Origin: Azospirillum melinis
GTDB lineage: Bacteria > Pseudomonadota > Alphaproteobacteria > Azospirillales > Azospirillaceae
Assembly: GCF_013340935.1 (NCBI RefSeq)
Contig: NZ_WHOS01000013.1
Coordinates: forward strand, 100,081 to 164,080
DNA length: 64,000 nucleotides
Direction of reading: 5' to 3'
Of this stretch, positions 51,234-61,380 are shown piece by piece. The notes under the pieces were generated by a model. The model searched no databases. It was not told the origin of the DNA and saw only the letters and a list, made by a program, of their open reading frames with translations. A program made the position numbers and the translations under genes. How positions within the stretch are numbered: position 1 is the first letter of the stretch; each line of letters starts with the position of its first letter.

Positions 51234-51917
51234 TCACTTGACCGGCTCGGCCGCCCTTCGATGCTGCAACGCCCCGAGCACGCCACGCTCCGATTGCAGC
51301 AGATACGCGTCGAGCGTCGTCATCGATGCCAGCCGGTCGCCCGTCTCAAGCGCACGAAGGAGCGTGTGGTTGAGGTCGATGTATGGCTCGTGAAGATGGG
51401 CCATGTCCTTGAGCTGCCCGAAGGCAAGCCGGAGTTCGGCGAGCACGAGGTCGAAACTGGCGCTGAGCCGGGGGCTGTCGCACAGGCCGACCATGGCGCG
51501 GTGGAACTCCATGTTGTTCGTCCCGACCTTTTGCCAATCCCGCCTGGCGCCAAGCTCCCTGCCCTCTTCGACCAGGACCCGCATGCGGGCAAAGGCAGGA
51601 TGGCCCCGGCTCGCCGCCTCGACGGCGCCACGCTGGATCACCGCGCGGACACGGTAGATGTCGATGATCGCGGCCTCGTCCGGCACCACGACGAAGACGC
51701 CGCGGTTGGGAATGTAGGAGAGCAGCCGCTGGCTGGTCAGAAAGCGGAACGCTTCGCGCAGCGTGTTCCGGGACACCGCGAAATCCGCCGCCACCCGGTG
51801 TTCCGAAAGCTTCTGGCCGGGCTCGAACTCACCGGCGATCAGCATTTCACGGATGCGGATCGCCACCGCGCCGGCAAGGGAAGCCTCGTCGGCTTCCATC
51901 GTCGTCCTGATCGTCAT
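51234..51917 (-). CDS. GntR-family regulator (FCD type)
   Basis: A 227-residue regulator with a winged helix-turn-helix (about 12-78; FAVSRNTLREAFRFLTSQRL) and an FCD effector domain with NNMEFHRAMVGLCDS. The ATG at 51917 is chosen because GGAGG lies 5 bases ahead; a GTG two codons upstream is an alternative. It is divergent from the DUF1989 gene across 190 bases containing two TTCAACAAT elements, and it probably controls the DUF1989-deformylase pair. Confidence 0.87.
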   Translation of the reverse strand: MTIRTTMEADEASLAGAVAIRIREMLIAGEFEPGQKLSEHRVAADFAVSRNTLREAFRFLTSQRLLSYIPNRGVFVVVPDEAAIIDIYRVRAVIQRGAVEAASRGHPAFARMRVLVEEGRELGARRDWQKVGTNNMEFHRAMVGLCDSPRLSASFDLVLAELRLAFGQLKDMAHLHEPYIDLNHTLLRALETGDRLASMTTLDAYLLQSERGVLGALQHRRAAEPVK

Positions 51918-51958
51918 CGGCACCTCCCAAGATCCCGGCGCTGCCGGATCGAATCAAG

Positions 51959-51993
51959 ATTGTTCAACAATATATTTTATGGTATTCAACAAT
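51959..51993. promoter_or_regulatory. ATTGTTCAACAAT and repeated TTCAACAAT, candidate GntR operators
   Basis: ATTGTTCAACAAT (51959-51971) is a palindrome around its central C. Its TTCAACAAT half is repeated exactly at 51985-51993, 22 bases away, close to two helical turns. The region is strikingly A/T-rich for this genome and lies between the GntR gene and the DUF1989 gene. Two in-phase sites are typical of dimeric FCD regulators. Confidence 0.68.
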
Positions 51994-52110
51994 CGCTACT
52001 CACTCGTTGAGCAGGTTACCGCATGGCCGTTATCGATCTCAATGATGATCGCGGCGGCGATCCCGGCGGTGATGCCAGCGGCGATCCTGATGAACCGAAC
52101 GGAAAAGCCA

Positions 52111-52971
52111 ATGAAGCCCACCCCCATCACGGTGCCCCCCGCAGATGCCGCTGCACGCAAGGCGATCGGGCCGGTCATCTGCTATCCGACGCAGAGCTTG
52201 CCGCGTGCCGATCTGGCGGCATACCGCGCGGTGCGGGACGGGATGGAGCTGGTCGGGACGGTGGTGGTCCCGCCGCGCGATGCGGCCACCTGGACCGTGC
52301 CTGCCGGTCACTTCTGCCGCATCGTCTCGACGGAAGGCGCACAGGTTGGCGACCTCAACCTCTTCAACGCGAACGACTTGAAGGAGCGGCTCTACACCGG
52401 CAAGACCCGCGCGCTGAACGGCACCCATGTGGGGCTTGGCGATCAGCTGTTTTCCAACTTCCCCTATCTCCGCCCCATCGCCACCATCACGCACGACACG
52501 CTCGACTGGTACGGTTTCGACGAATTCGGCGGGTCGGTGCATGACGTCATCGGCACCCGCTGCGACCCCTACACGCACAACCTGCTCAACGGCGGGGACC
52601 ACTACCACCACTGCTGCCATTCGAATCTCACCCGCGCGCTGGCGAAAGCCACCGGCATGACCCTGCCCGAGGCCGAACCCCACATCCACGATGTGCTGAA
52701 TGTTTTCATGTGTACGGGCTTCACCCGGGACACCGGGCAGTATTTCATGAAGGCAAGCCCCGTGCGGCCGGGCGATTACCTCGAGTTTTTCGCCGAACTC
52801 GACCTGCTCGGCTGCATGTCCGCCTGCCCCGGCGGCGATTGCTCGTCGGAGCATTCCTCGGACGCGGCCAGTTGCCATCCGCTCCTCGTCGAGATCCACA
52901 AGCCCGCCCGACTGCCGGAGGGATGGCGCACACCGGCCATCAATGGCTACGACCGAAGCCACGGCTGCTGA
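52111..52971 (+). CDS. DUF1989 (urea carboxylase-associated) protein
   Basis: A 286-residue protein of the DUF1989 family, often encoded beside urea carboxylase and called urea-carboxylase-associated protein. Characteristic segments are [40 protein letters not shown] and the Cys-rich end [33 protein letters not shown] could form a metal site. The start is uncertain: ATG 52111 (GGAAAAG ahead) or ATG 52090, 7 codons longer. No urea carboxylase gene is present; a peptide deformylase gene follows instead, so a role in formamide or formyl-amide metabolism is one idea. Confidence 0.8.
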   Translation: MKPTPITVPPADAAARKAIGPVICYPTQSLPRADLAAYRAVRDGMELVGTVVVPPRDAATWTVPAGHFCRIVSTEGAQVGDLNLFNANDLKERLYTGKTRALNGTHVGLGDQLFSNFPYLRPIATITHDTLDWYGFDEFGGSVHDVIGTRCDPYTHNLLNGGDHYHHCCHSNLTRALAKATGMTLPEAEPHIHDVLNVFMCTGFTRDTGQYFMKASPVRPGDYLEFFAELDLLGCMSACPGGDCSSEHSSDAASCHPLLVEIHKPARLPEGWRTPAINGYDRSHGC

Positions 52972-53059
52972 ACGGCTCCGGACATCGCAGATCGCACTTG
53001 CACCGCGGCCGATCCCGATGACTCATGGAGCGGGCATCGAGCGGAGTGACGGACACATC

Positions 53060-53596
53060 ATGCGTGAAATCTTGAAGATGGGCGATCCCCGCCTGCAGCG
53101 GGTGGCGAGGCCGGTCGAGGATATCCACGACCCGGCGGTTAAGTCGCTGATCGCCGAGATGTTCGAAACCATGCACGCCACCAACGGCGCGGGGCTGGCT
53201 GCACCGCAGATCGGCGTCGACCTGCGGGTGATCGTCTTCGGCTTCGACTCCAATCCGCGCTACCCGGACGTGCCGCCCGTCCCCGTCACCACGCTGATCA
53301 ATCCCTGGTTCGAAAAACTTACCGAAGAGGTGGAGGAATCCTGGGAGGGCTGCCTGTCGGTTCCGGGACTGCGCGGGATGGTTCCGCGCTGCACGCACAT
53401 CCGCTATGGCGGCACCCTGGAGGACGGCACGACGCTCGTCCGCGAAGCGAAAGGCTTCCACGCCCGGGTTTTCCAGCACGAGTTCGACCATCTCGACGGC
53501 TTCCTCTTTCCCCAGCGGATCGTGGACATGTCCAAGTTCGGCTTCATCGATGTCCTGTTTCCGGAGTCCGGACTGGCCGATCTGGAAGCGCACTGA
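53060..53596 (+). CDS. def: peptide deformylase (accessory copy)
   Basis: A 178-residue peptide deformylase with all three motifs: [11 protein letters not shown] (about 46-56), EGCLSVPG with the metal-binding Cys, and QHEFDHLDG with the metal-binding histidines and catalytic Glu. The enzyme removes the formyl group from new proteins. Housekeeping def usually lies beside fmt; here it follows a DUF1989 gene and a GntR regulator, so it is an accessory copy. It may act on other formylated small molecules. The ATG at 53060 gives the normal start [12 protein letters not shown]; its ribosome site is weak. Confidence 0.92.
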   Translation: MREILKMGDPRLQRVARPVEDIHDPAVKSLIAEMFETMHATNGAGLAAPQIGVDLRVIVFGFDSNPRYPDVPPVPVTTLINPWFEKLTEEVEESWEGCLSVPGLRGMVPRCTHIRYGGTLEDGTTLVREAKGFHARVFQHEFDHLDGFLFPQRIVDMSKFGFIDVLFPESGLADLEAH

Positions 53597-53664
53597 CACG
53601 ATCCAGGCGGGAGATGTCCTCGGCCGAAAACCCCCAATCTTGGTGCCGACGGGTTCACGCCGGT

Positions 53665-55140
53665 TCACGCCGCCAGCAAAGCCCCAAGGCGGCGTAACCC
53701 TGGTTCGATCCGGTGGGCGGCAATGGAGGTGAAGCCCAGCCGGAAATACCGGCGGCCCTCGGCGGGGTCCAGAAAGAAGATATCGCCGGCTTCTATCAGG
53801 ACGCCCTGATCGCGCGCCCTGCGAACCAGATCACGACTGTCCAGGTCGGGCGGACCTTCGATCCAGAAACTCTTCGCGCCGAAGTCGCGGCGGGACCGGC
53901 AGCCGGGCAGAAGCTTCGGCAGCAGCCCGGCGATCAGCTCGGCCCGCTCCTCCAGCACGGCGGCGGTCCGGCGCAGATGCTGGCGGTAATGGCCGAGCTG
54001 GATGAAGGTGGCGAGGCTGCGCTGGTTGTTGGTCGGCGGGTGGCGCAACATCAGCCGCCGCAGGACACGCAACTCATCGATCACCGGCTTCGGCGCCACG
54101 ACGTAGCCGATGCGCAGGCCCGGTGCCAGGATCTTGGAGAAGCTGCCGGTGTAGATCACCCGGTCCGCCCGGTCGAGGCTCTTCAGGCAGGGCAGATCGG
54201 CATCCCCTTCCACCGACAGGTCGGATTCGTAATCGTCCTCGATCAGGACGACGTCGTGGCGGGCGGCGGCGTCCAGCAGGGCGCGCCGCCGTCCCATCGG
54301 CATCACTGCGGTGGTCGGACACTGGTGCCCCACCGTCACGAAGGCGACCCGGCGGCTGGCGAACACCGCATCGGCCACGATGCCGAAGCCGTCGCAGGTC
54401 AGCGGCCTTATGTCCGCCGTCGCCATGCCGACCATATGGCGCACGTCGGGATAGCCCGGATTCTCGATCCCGACCGGCGTTTCGCGTCCGACCAGCAGCT
54501 GGACCAGCATCGACAGCGCATGCTGCGAACCGATGGTGACGATGATCTCGCCCGGACCGGCGAAGATGCCGCGGCGGGGCAGCACCTTGTGGCGCAGCTG
54601 GTCCAGCAGGTCGGGGTCGTCGTCGTCGATCATGTCGCGGGCCCAGCGGGTGATCTCCTGCACGCTCGACGCCGCCTTCACGCTCTCCCGCCACGGGTTG
54701 GTCGGAAACAGGCTGGGATCGAACTGCCCGAACAGAAAGGGATAGGGATAGTCCATCCAGTTGCGCGGCTTGGTTATCTGCGGCAGACGCGATGGCCGGA
54801 TGGCGAAGCGCGCCGCCCAGCCGCCGGCCTTGTCGGCCGCGGCGCCGGTGCGCATGGGCTCCGACGCCGGCCGGTCGTCGGACGAGGCGACGAAGCATCC
54901 GCTGCGCTCCCGCGCGACCAGCAGGCCATCGTCGATCAGATGCTGATAGGCGGCGTTGACGGTGTTGCGCGAGATGCCCAGCGCCTCGGCAAGGCTGCGG
55001 CTGGAGGGAACCCGCATGTCGGGCGCCAGCAGGCCAGCCTCGATGGCGTCCGCGATGATGCCGCGGACGCGCGCGCTCAACCCCTGCGGGTCGCGCTCCA
55101 TCCCGCCGAAAAGAAGCCGCCAGGCGGTGTCGATCTGCAT
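53665..55140 (-). CDS. tauR: MocR-type regulator of taurine utilisation (GntR HTH fused to aminotransferase domain)
   Basis: A 491-residue MocR protein. The GntR helix-turn-helix lies at about 20-85 (LAEALGISRNTVNAAYQHLI), followed by an aminotransferase-like domain with the PLP lysine at residue 336 (GSFSKILAPG). It is divergent from tauABC, the arrangement of TauR in Rhodobacter capsulatus, which activates taurine genes. The ATG at 55140 has AAGGA about 10 bases ahead. The neighbouring genes make taurine the most likely signal, and CTGGACC-type sites lie in the promoter between them. Confidence 0.87.
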   Translation of the reverse strand: MQIDTAWRLLFGGMERDPQGLSARVRGIIADAIEAGLLAPDMRVPSSRSLAEALGISRNTVNAAYQHLIDDGLLVARERSGCFVASSDDRPASEPMRTGAAADKAGGWAARFAIRPSRLPQITKPRNWMDYPYPFLFGQFDPSLFPTNPWRESVKAASSVQEITRWARDMIDDDDPDLLDQLRHKVLPRRGIFAGPGEIIVTIGSQHALSMLVQLLVGRETPVGIENPGYPDVRHMVGMATADIRPLTCDGFGIVADAVFASRRVAFVTVGHQCPTTAVMPMGRRRALLDAAARHDVVLIEDDYESDLSVEGDADLPCLKSLDRADRVIYTGSFSKILAPGLRIGYVVAPKPVIDELRVLRRLMLRHPPTNNQRSLATFIQLGHYRQHLRRTAAVLEERAELIAGLLPKLLPGCRSRRDFGAKSFWIEGPPDLDSRDLVRRARDQGVLIEAGDIFFLDPAEGRRYFRLGFTSIAAHRIEPGLRRLGALLAA

Positions 55141-55371
55141 GGTGCAACCGTCCTTCTTTCCCCGAAACCATCGCGCTGGCAATCACGTCGGGCTGCCTGC
55201 CCCGGTATGCGGAAAAGCAAGAAGGGTGCCGGCCGGTGACGGGCGGAACGGCGCCGATTGTGGCGGCCGGGATGGTTACCGGACAGGCGTCTGCCCAAAG
55301 GGGCGCCACATGGCGCGGGATGGGGCAGCGGATCGGGCACCGGACCAGTCACTGCCGCAAAGCGGGAGGAT

Positions 55372-55407
55372 CTGGACCTTTCGGCGGGGGCGGCGGCTGG
55401 GTCCTAA
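55372..55407 (+). promoter_or_regulatory. CTGGACC-type direct repeat, candidate TauR site
   Basis: CTGGACCTTT (55372-55381) and CTGGGTCCTAA (55397-55407) are partial direct copies that begin 25 bases apart. They resemble the CTGGACYTAA direct repeats reported for TauR binding in Rhodobacter capsulatus (from memory). Their position 75 to 110 bases before tauA suits an activator. The match is imperfect, so this is a candidate only. Confidence 0.5.
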
Positions 55408-55453
55408 TGGCCGCATCGGCCTAATGGTCGCATCGGCCCAATGGTCGCATCGG
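55403..55453. repeat. 17-bp tandem repeat, three copies, ahead of tauA
   Basis: CCTAATGGCCGCATCGG (55403-55419), CCTAATGGTCGCATCGG (55420-55436) and CCCAATGGTCGCATCGG (55437-55453) follow each other without gaps. Adjacent copies differ by one base each. The array ends 28 bases before the tauA ATG and overlaps one CTGGACC-type half-site. It could hold regulator sites on alternate helix faces or be a variable spacer that alters expression when the copy number changes. Confidence 0.88.
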
Positions 55454-55481
55454 ATTGACCGGCCTCGACGGAGACCCCGCC

Positions 55482-56489
55482 ATGACCTTCAGCAAGACCC
55501 TGCTCGCCACCGCCTTCGTCGCAATCGGCGCGCTGTTCGGGGCCTCCGCCCCGGCCGTGGCCGCGGAGAAGACCGTCACCTTCGCCTATCAGGACATGAT
55601 GACGCCGATCCGCGTCCTGATGGAAAGCGGCGATCTGGAGAAGAAGACCGGCTATGCCGTGAAATGGGTGAAGTTCGGCGGCGGCGGCGACGTGATCCGT
55701 GCCATGGCGTCGGGCAATGTCGACATCGGCGAAGCCGGTTCCTCCCCCATCGCCGCGGCGGCTTCCCAGGGTCTTCCCATCACGCTGTTCTGGATCCTGG
55801 ACGACATCGCCAACGCCGAACAGCTGGTTGCCCGCAACGGCAGCGGCATCAAGTCCATCGCCGACCTGAAGGGCAAGACGGTGGCCGTGCCCTTCGTGTC
55901 GACCTCCCACTACCAGCTGATGTACGCGCTGCAGGAGGCCGGGCTGTCGGGCAAGGACGTAAAGCTGCTGAACATGCGTCCGCCGGAAATCGCCGCGGCG
56001 TGGGAGCGCGGCGACATCGACGCCACCTTCATCTGGGCGCCGGTCCTGACCGCCGCGAAGAAGAACGGCACCGTCATCGCCAGCGCCGGCGATTTCGCGA
56101 AGAAGGGCAAGGCAACCTTCGACGGCATCGTCGCCACCAAGGCCTTCATGGCCGCCAACCCCGACTTCATGACGACCTTCGTCAAGCTGCTGGCCGCCGC
56201 CGACGCCGATTACGCGAAGACCGGCGATAGCTGGACCGCGACCTCGCCGCAGGCCGCCGCCATCGCCAAATGGACGGGCGCCGCCCCAGCCGACGTGCCG
56301 GACGGGCTCGCCGCCTACCGCTTCCCGACCCTGGAGGAGCAGGCATCCAAGGAGTGGCTGGGCGGCGGTGCCGCAGAAGCGCTGAAATCGACCGCCGAGT
56401 TCCTGAAGAGCCAGGGCCGCGTCACCGAACTGGCCCCCGACTACACCCCCTTCGTGACCGCCGACGTGGTCAAGGCGGCGGCCAAGTAA
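55482..56489 (+). CDS. tauA: taurine ABC transporter substrate-binding protein
   Basis: A 335-residue periplasmic binding protein with a signal peptide to about residue 27 (cleavage near AVA-A). The NMT1/SsuA/TauA-type fold is visible in [34 protein letters not shown] and [17 protein letters not shown]; the last is typical of TauA. GGAG precedes the ATG. It is the first gene of the taurine operon. Taurine as the ligand follows from the family and from the transaminase further downstream. Confidence 0.9.
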   Translation: MTFSKTLLATAFVAIGALFGASAPAVAAEKTVTFAYQDMMTPIRVLMESGDLEKKTGYAVKWVKFGGGGDVIRAMASGNVDIGEAGSSPIAAAASQGLPITLFWILDDIANAEQLVARNGSGIKSIADLKGKTVAVPFVSTSHYQLMYALQEAGLSGKDVKLLNMRPPEIAAAWERGDIDATFIWAPVLTAAKKNGTVIASAGDFAKKGKATFDGIVATKAFMAANPDFMTTFVKLLAAADADYAKTGDSWTATSPQAAAIAKWTGAAPADVPDGLAAYRFPTLEEQASKEWLGGGAAEALKSTAEFLKSQGRVTELAPDYTPFVTADVVKAAAK

Positions 56490-56533
56490 CGGTCCGGTCC
56501 GCAGTTCTATTCCTTCGCCTCAGGAGGCCCAGC

Positions 56534-57333
<800 letters not shown>

Positions 57334-57337
<4 letters not shown>

Positions 57338-58215
57338 AACCCACCGCCACGGAGCAGGTGCGATCCGCCAAAAGCCCAGGCGCCGGGCTGACCGGCATCC
57401 CGGCCGGGATGGTGCCGTTGAACCGGCTGCGCCGCCGGATGCAGGGATTCCGGTCGCAGCCGGCGCTGATCAGCATGGCGGCCATCCTGGCGGCGCTGGC
57501 GCTGTGGGCGGCGCTGACCGGCCAGGGCGTCGTCAAGCCGCTGTTCCTGCCGAAGATCGGGACGGTCTTCCAGGCCTTCCTGGATGCGGTGGACGGACGG
57601 ATCGACGGCGCGCCGCTGACCGAACACATCGCCATGAGCCTGGTGCGTGTGGTCAGCGCCTTTGTGCTGGCAGCATTGATCGGCATCCCGGTGGGGCTGG
57701 CGACGGGCCTCAGCCCGGCCCTGCGCGCGGCACTCGACCCCTTCATCGAATTCTACCGGCCGCTGCCGCCGCTGGCCTATCTGCCGCTGGTCATCATCTG
57801 GTTCGGCATCGGCGAGACCTCGAAGATCCTGCTGATCTTCTTCGCCTGCTTCGCCCCGGTGGCGCTGGCCGCCCGCGCCGGCGTGTCGGCGGCGGCGGCC
57901 GATCAGGTCAACGCCGCCCGCGCGCTGGGCGCCAGCCGCTGGCAGGTGGTGGTGCATGTGGTGCTGCCGGCGGCCCTGCCCGACATCCTGGTCGGGCTGC
58001 GGATCGGCATGGGGGTGGGGTGGACGACACTGGTCGCGGCGGAGATGGTCGCCGCCTCCACCGGGATCGGGCAGATGGTGCTGAACGCCTCCAACTTCCT
58101 GCGCACCGACATCGTGCTGATGGGGATCTTCGTCATCGGCGCCTTCGCCGCCCTGTTCGAATTCGGCATGCGCTGGCTGGAACGCCGTCTGGTGCCCTGG
58201 AAGGGCAAGGTTTGA
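57334..58215 (+). CDS. tauC: taurine ABC transporter permease
   Basis: A 293-residue inner-membrane permease with about six helices. After a 40-residue hydrophilic N-terminus, the transport domain runs from about 95 to 285 and includes the EAA-type loop [20 protein letters not shown]. The segment [18 protein letters not shown] is strongly conserved in TauC/SsuC. The ATG overlaps the tauB stop by 4 bases. It forms the transport channel as a homodimer, unlike the fused permease of the ten-gene operon in this window. Confidence 0.92.
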
Positions 58216-58243
58216 GTCACACTGAGGGAAGGTCGCGAAACCG

Positions 58244-58999
58244 ATGTCCATGCTCCTCTTCGGGGGCGTGACCTTCCTCGCCGCCGCGTTTCGCGGGGTG
58301 ACGGGGTTCGGATACGCCCTGATCGCGGCGCTGGGGCTGCTGTTCCTGCCTTCGCCCGCCGCCGGCATCCCCTTCATCCTGGTCAGCGACCTGCTGTTGA
58401 CCTGTTTCCTGCTGCTGGACCGCGAACAGGGGGCGGTGGATTGGGCGGTGGCTCGGCCGATGCTGGCGATGGGGTTCGCCGGCGCGCTGTGCGGCAGCCT
58501 GATCGCCGCCAGCCTCGACGACGGCACTTCGCGGCTGCTGGTCGCGGTGACGGTCTTCGCGGCGGCCTGCGTCGCCCTGGTGCGGGAGCCGCCGCACTGG
58601 CTGCGGCACCGGACGGTCGGGGCCGGCATCGCCTTCATCGTCGGCGTGCTGCTGGCGGCCTTCGCCGTCGGCGGGCCGCTGATCGCGGCATGGCTGCTGG
58701 CCGGCGGGCGGGACCGGCGGACCATCAAGGGAACGCTGGCGGTGTTCTTCGGCGCGGTCGATGCGCTCAGCCTTGCCGGGCGCGCCATGGTCGGGGCCAT
58801 CGACCCCGGCGTGGTCGGTCTGCTGGCGACCTTCATCGGCCCCACGCTTGCCGGGTTCGCCGCCGGCCGGTTGCTGTCCGCCCGCCTCAGCCTCGACGGC
58901 TGGCGGCGGCTGGCCTCCGGGGGCCTGTTCGCCGTGGCGGTGGCCGGCCTGATCCAGACCGCCGTCACCCTGGGCCTGAATTTCACTACTCCGTCATGA
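58244..58999 (+). CDS. TauE/SafE-family exporter
   Basis: A 251-residue membrane protein with about eight hydrophobic segments and the TauE/SafE (sulfite/sulfonate exporter) pattern AAFRGVTGFGYALIAALGLL at the start. Members export sulfite, sulfoacetate or related sulfonates. In taurine pathways that stop at isethionate, a TauE-type carrier (IsfE) exports isethionate. It starts 28 bases after tauC and ends at the SDR gene. Isethionate export here is inference from the operon content. Confidence 0.85.
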   Translation: MSMLLFGGVTFLAAAFRGVTGFGYALIAALGLLFLPSPAAGIPFILVSDLLLTCFLLLDREQGAVDWAVARPMLAMGFAGALCGSLIAASLDDGTSRLLVAVTVFAAACVALVREPPHWLRHRTVGAGIAFIVGVLLAAFAVGGPLIAAWLLAGGRDRRTIKGTLAVFFGAVDALSLAGRAMVGAIDPGVVGLLATFIGPTLAGFAAGRLLSARLSLDGWRRLASGGLFAVAVAGLIQTAVTLGLNFTTPS

Positions 59000-59013
59000 G
59001 GAAAAACCACAGG

Positions 59014-59787
59014 ATGTCGAACATTGCCCCGAAAACGGCAATCGTCACCGGCGCCACTTCCGGCTTCGGCGACGCCATCGCCCGGCGGCTGGTCGCGGAG
59101 GGCTGGCGGATCGTCGCCACTGGCCGGCGCCGGGACCGGCTGGACGCATTGGTCGAAGCGCTGGGCGGGCCGGATGTCGTCCATCCGCTGTGCTTCGACA
59201 TCCGCGACGAGGAGGCGACCAGCACCGCGCTGGCCACCCTGCCCGACGCCTTCGCCGACATCTCGGTCCTGGTCAACAATGCCGGGCTGGCGCTCGGCAC
59301 CGGGGCGGCGCAGGACAGCGACCTGGAGCAGTGGCGCACGATGATCGACACCAACGTCACCGGGCTGGTGACCATCACCCGGCTGCTGCTGGACCGGCTG
59401 ATCGCCCAGCGCGGGCTGATCGTCAACCTCGCCTCCATCGCCTCCAACTGGCCTTATCCCGGCGGCAATGTCTATGGCGGCACCAAGGCCTTCGTGAAGC
59501 AGTTCTCGCTCGGCCTGCGCTGCGACCTGTCGGCGCAGGGCGTGCGCGTGACCTCCATCGAGCCGGGCCTGTCGGAAAGCGAGTTTACCCTGGTGCGCAC
59601 CGGCGGCGACAAGGCGGCCTATGACGCGCTCTATGGCGGGGCCAACCCGCTGCAGCCCGAGGACATTGCCGAGACGGTGCGCTGGGTGGTCTCGCTGCCC
59701 TCCCACGTCAACATCAACAGCGTGGAGATCATGCCGGTGAGCCAGTCCTGGGCGCCGTTCAAGATCCACCGCGACACGCTTTCCTGA
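59014..59787 (+). CDS. isfD: SDR of YdfG type, likely sulfoacetaldehyde reductase
   Basis: A 257-residue short-chain dehydrogenase resembling YdfG and IsfD. The cofactor loop is VTGATSGFGDAIA, followed by ATGRRRDRLDAL with Arg residues that favour NADPH. Catalytic Tyr and Lys are in VYGGTKAF. An ATG at 58996 overlaps the exporter stop, but the ATG at 59014 matches the family start and has GAGGA 12 bases ahead. IsfD reduces sulfoacetaldehyde to isethionate. Neighbouring tauABC, TauE-like and tpa genes support this role, although related hydroxyacid dehydrogenases remain possible. Confidence 0.78.
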   Translation: MSNIAPKTAIVTGATSGFGDAIARRLVAEGWRIVATGRRRDRLDALVEALGGPDVVHPLCFDIRDEEATSTALATLPDAFADISVLVNNAGLALGTGAAQDSDLEQWRTMIDTNVTGLVTITRLLLDRLIAQRGLIVNLASIASNWPYPGGNVYGGTKAFVKQFSLGLRCDLSAQGVRVTSIEPGLSESEFTLVRTGGDKAAYDALYGGANPLQPEDIAETVRWVVSLPSHVNINSVEIMPVSQSWAPFKIHRDTLS

Positions 59788-59831
59788 TCCCGCCGTAACC
59801 GGCACCGCATCCGACCCCTAGGAGATGACCG

Positions 59832-61229
59832 ATGGATGACGTCCTTCGGAACGACGCGTCACGCGTCAACGACATCCGGCATGTGATCGAGGCCGACCGC
59901 GCCCATGTCTGGCACCATCTGACCCAGCACAAGGGGTTCGAGACGACCGACCCGCGCATCTTCGTCGAAGGCAAGGGGATGCGGGTGTGGGACGCCGCCG
60001 GGCGCGAATATCTCGACGCGGTGTCGGGCGGCGTCTGGACGGTCAATGTCGGCTATGGCCGGGCCAGCATCGCCGACGCGGTGCGCGACCAGCTGGTCAA
60101 GCTGAACTATTTCGCCAATTCGGCCGGGTCGATTGCCGGCGCCCGCTTCGCCGAGAATCTGATCGGCAAGATGCCGGGGATGAGCCGGGTCTATTATTCG
60201 AACTCCGGTTCGGAAGCGAACGAGAAGGTGTTCAAGATGGTGCGCCAGATCGCGCACCGGCATCATGGCGGCCGCAAATCCAAGATCCTCTACCGCGAGC
60301 GCGACTATCACGGCACCACGCTCGGCACGCTGGCGGCGGCGGGGCAGGCGCAGCGCCGCGCCCAGTTCGGCCCCTTCCCCGAGGGTTTCGTCGAGGTGCC
60401 GCATTGCCTGGAATACCGCAGCCAGTACGGCGCCGTTGAGAATTACGGCGAGCTGGCCGCCGACGCCATCGAGGCGGTGATCCTGCGCGAGGGGCCCGAC
60501 ACGGTCGGCGCGCTGTGCCTGGAGCCGATCACCGCCGGCGGCGGCGTCATCACCCCGCCGAAGGGTTATTGGGAGAAGGTGCAGGACATCTGCCGCCGCC
60601 ACGAGGTGCTTCTGCACATTGACGAGGTGGTGTGCGGTCTCGGGCGCACCGGCACATGGTTCGGCTACCAGCATTACGGCGTGCAGCCGGATTTCGTCAC
60701 CATGGCGAAGGGCGTGGCGTCCGGCTATGCCGCCATCTCCTGCACCGTGACGACCGAGCGGATCTTCGAGCTGTTCAAGGACGACCCCGCCGACCCGATG
60801 TCCTTCTTCCGCGACATCTCGACCTTCGGCGGCTGCGTCGCCGGGCCGGCGGCGGCGCTGGAGAACATGCGCATCATCGAGGACGAGAACCTCCTCGCCA
60901 ACACCCAGGCGATGGGGGAGCGGCTGATGGCCGGCCTGTGGGAGCTGTCGGAGCGCCACCGCGCCGTCGGCGATGTGCGCGGCAAGGGACTGTTCTGCGG
61001 CGTCGAGCTGGTCCAGGACCGGGCGACGAAGGAACCGGCGGAGGAGAGGCTGGTGCAGGCGGTGGTCGCCGACTGCATGGCGAACGGTGTCATCATCGGC
61101 GCGACGAACCGCTCGCTTCCCGGCCTGAACAACACGCTGTGCCTCAGTCCGGCGTTGATCGCCACCGCCGATGACATCGACCGCATCGTCGCGGCCATCG
61201 ACGGCGCCTTGTCGCGCGTCTTCGGCTGA
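59832..61229 (+). CDS. tpa: taurine--pyruvate aminotransferase
   Basis: A 465-residue class III aminotransferase with the PLP lysine at residue 293 (TMAKGVASGY). The SNSGSEANEKVFKMVRQI segment and HIDEVVCGLGRTGTWFG are typical of Tpa and related omega-aminotransferases. Tpa transfers the amino group of taurine to pyruvate and gives sulfoacetaldehyde and alanine. The gene follows the reductase after 44 bases. No sulfoacetaldehyde acetyltransferase (xsc) gene is seen in the window, so the carbon probably leaves as isethionate. Confidence 0.87.
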   Translation: MDDVLRNDASRVNDIRHVIEADRAHVWHHLTQHKGFETTDPRIFVEGKGMRVWDAAGREYLDAVSGGVWTVNVGYGRASIADAVRDQLVKLNYFANSAGSIAGARFAENLIGKMPGMSRVYYSNSGSEANEKVFKMVRQIAHRHHGGRKSKILYRERDYHGTTLGTLAAAGQAQRRAQFGPFPEGFVEVPHCLEYRSQYGAVENYGELAADAIEAVILREGPDTVGALCLEPITAGGGVITPPKGYWEKVQDICRRHEVLLHIDEVVCGLGRTGTWFGYQHYGVQPDFVTMAKGVASGYAAISCTVTTERIFELFKDDPADPMSFFRDISTFGGCVAGPAAALENMRIIEDENLLANTQAMGERLMAGLWELSERHRAVGDVRGKGLFCGVELVQDRATKEPAEERLVQAVVADCMANGVIIGATNRSLPGLNNTLCLSPALIATADDIDRIVAAIDGALSRVFG

Positions 61230-61255
61230 AGAACGGCACTTTCCCAAGCCGAGTT

Positions 61256-61286
61256 GCCTGTGCGCCGCCGGATGCGGGGCACAGGC
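61256..61286. terminator. hairpin between tpa and the convergent chemoreceptor-like gene
   Basis: GCCTGTGC (61256-61263) and GCACAGGC (61279-61286) pair exactly around a 15-base loop, 27 bases after the tpa stop. A convergent gene ends at 61381, so the element may end both transcripts. No T run is present on either side. Confidence 0.5.
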
Positions 61287-61380
61287 TCGGTGGAAGGCGG
61301 CGTTGCAGGTCCACGATGCCGCCGCGCGTTCCGACAGGCTTGTACGGGTCGGCTACGAGCAATTTCTCAAAAGCAATGTC

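Larger units (their letters stand above)
55141..55481. other. 341-base region between tauR and tauA
   Basis: No gene is supported. The right half contains the TauR-like half-sites and the 17-bp tandem repeats listed separately. The left half (55141-55360) has no clear promoter for tauR or other structure. A reading frame that continues upstream of tauR is excluded because the MocR family start is at 55140. Confidence 0.6.
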
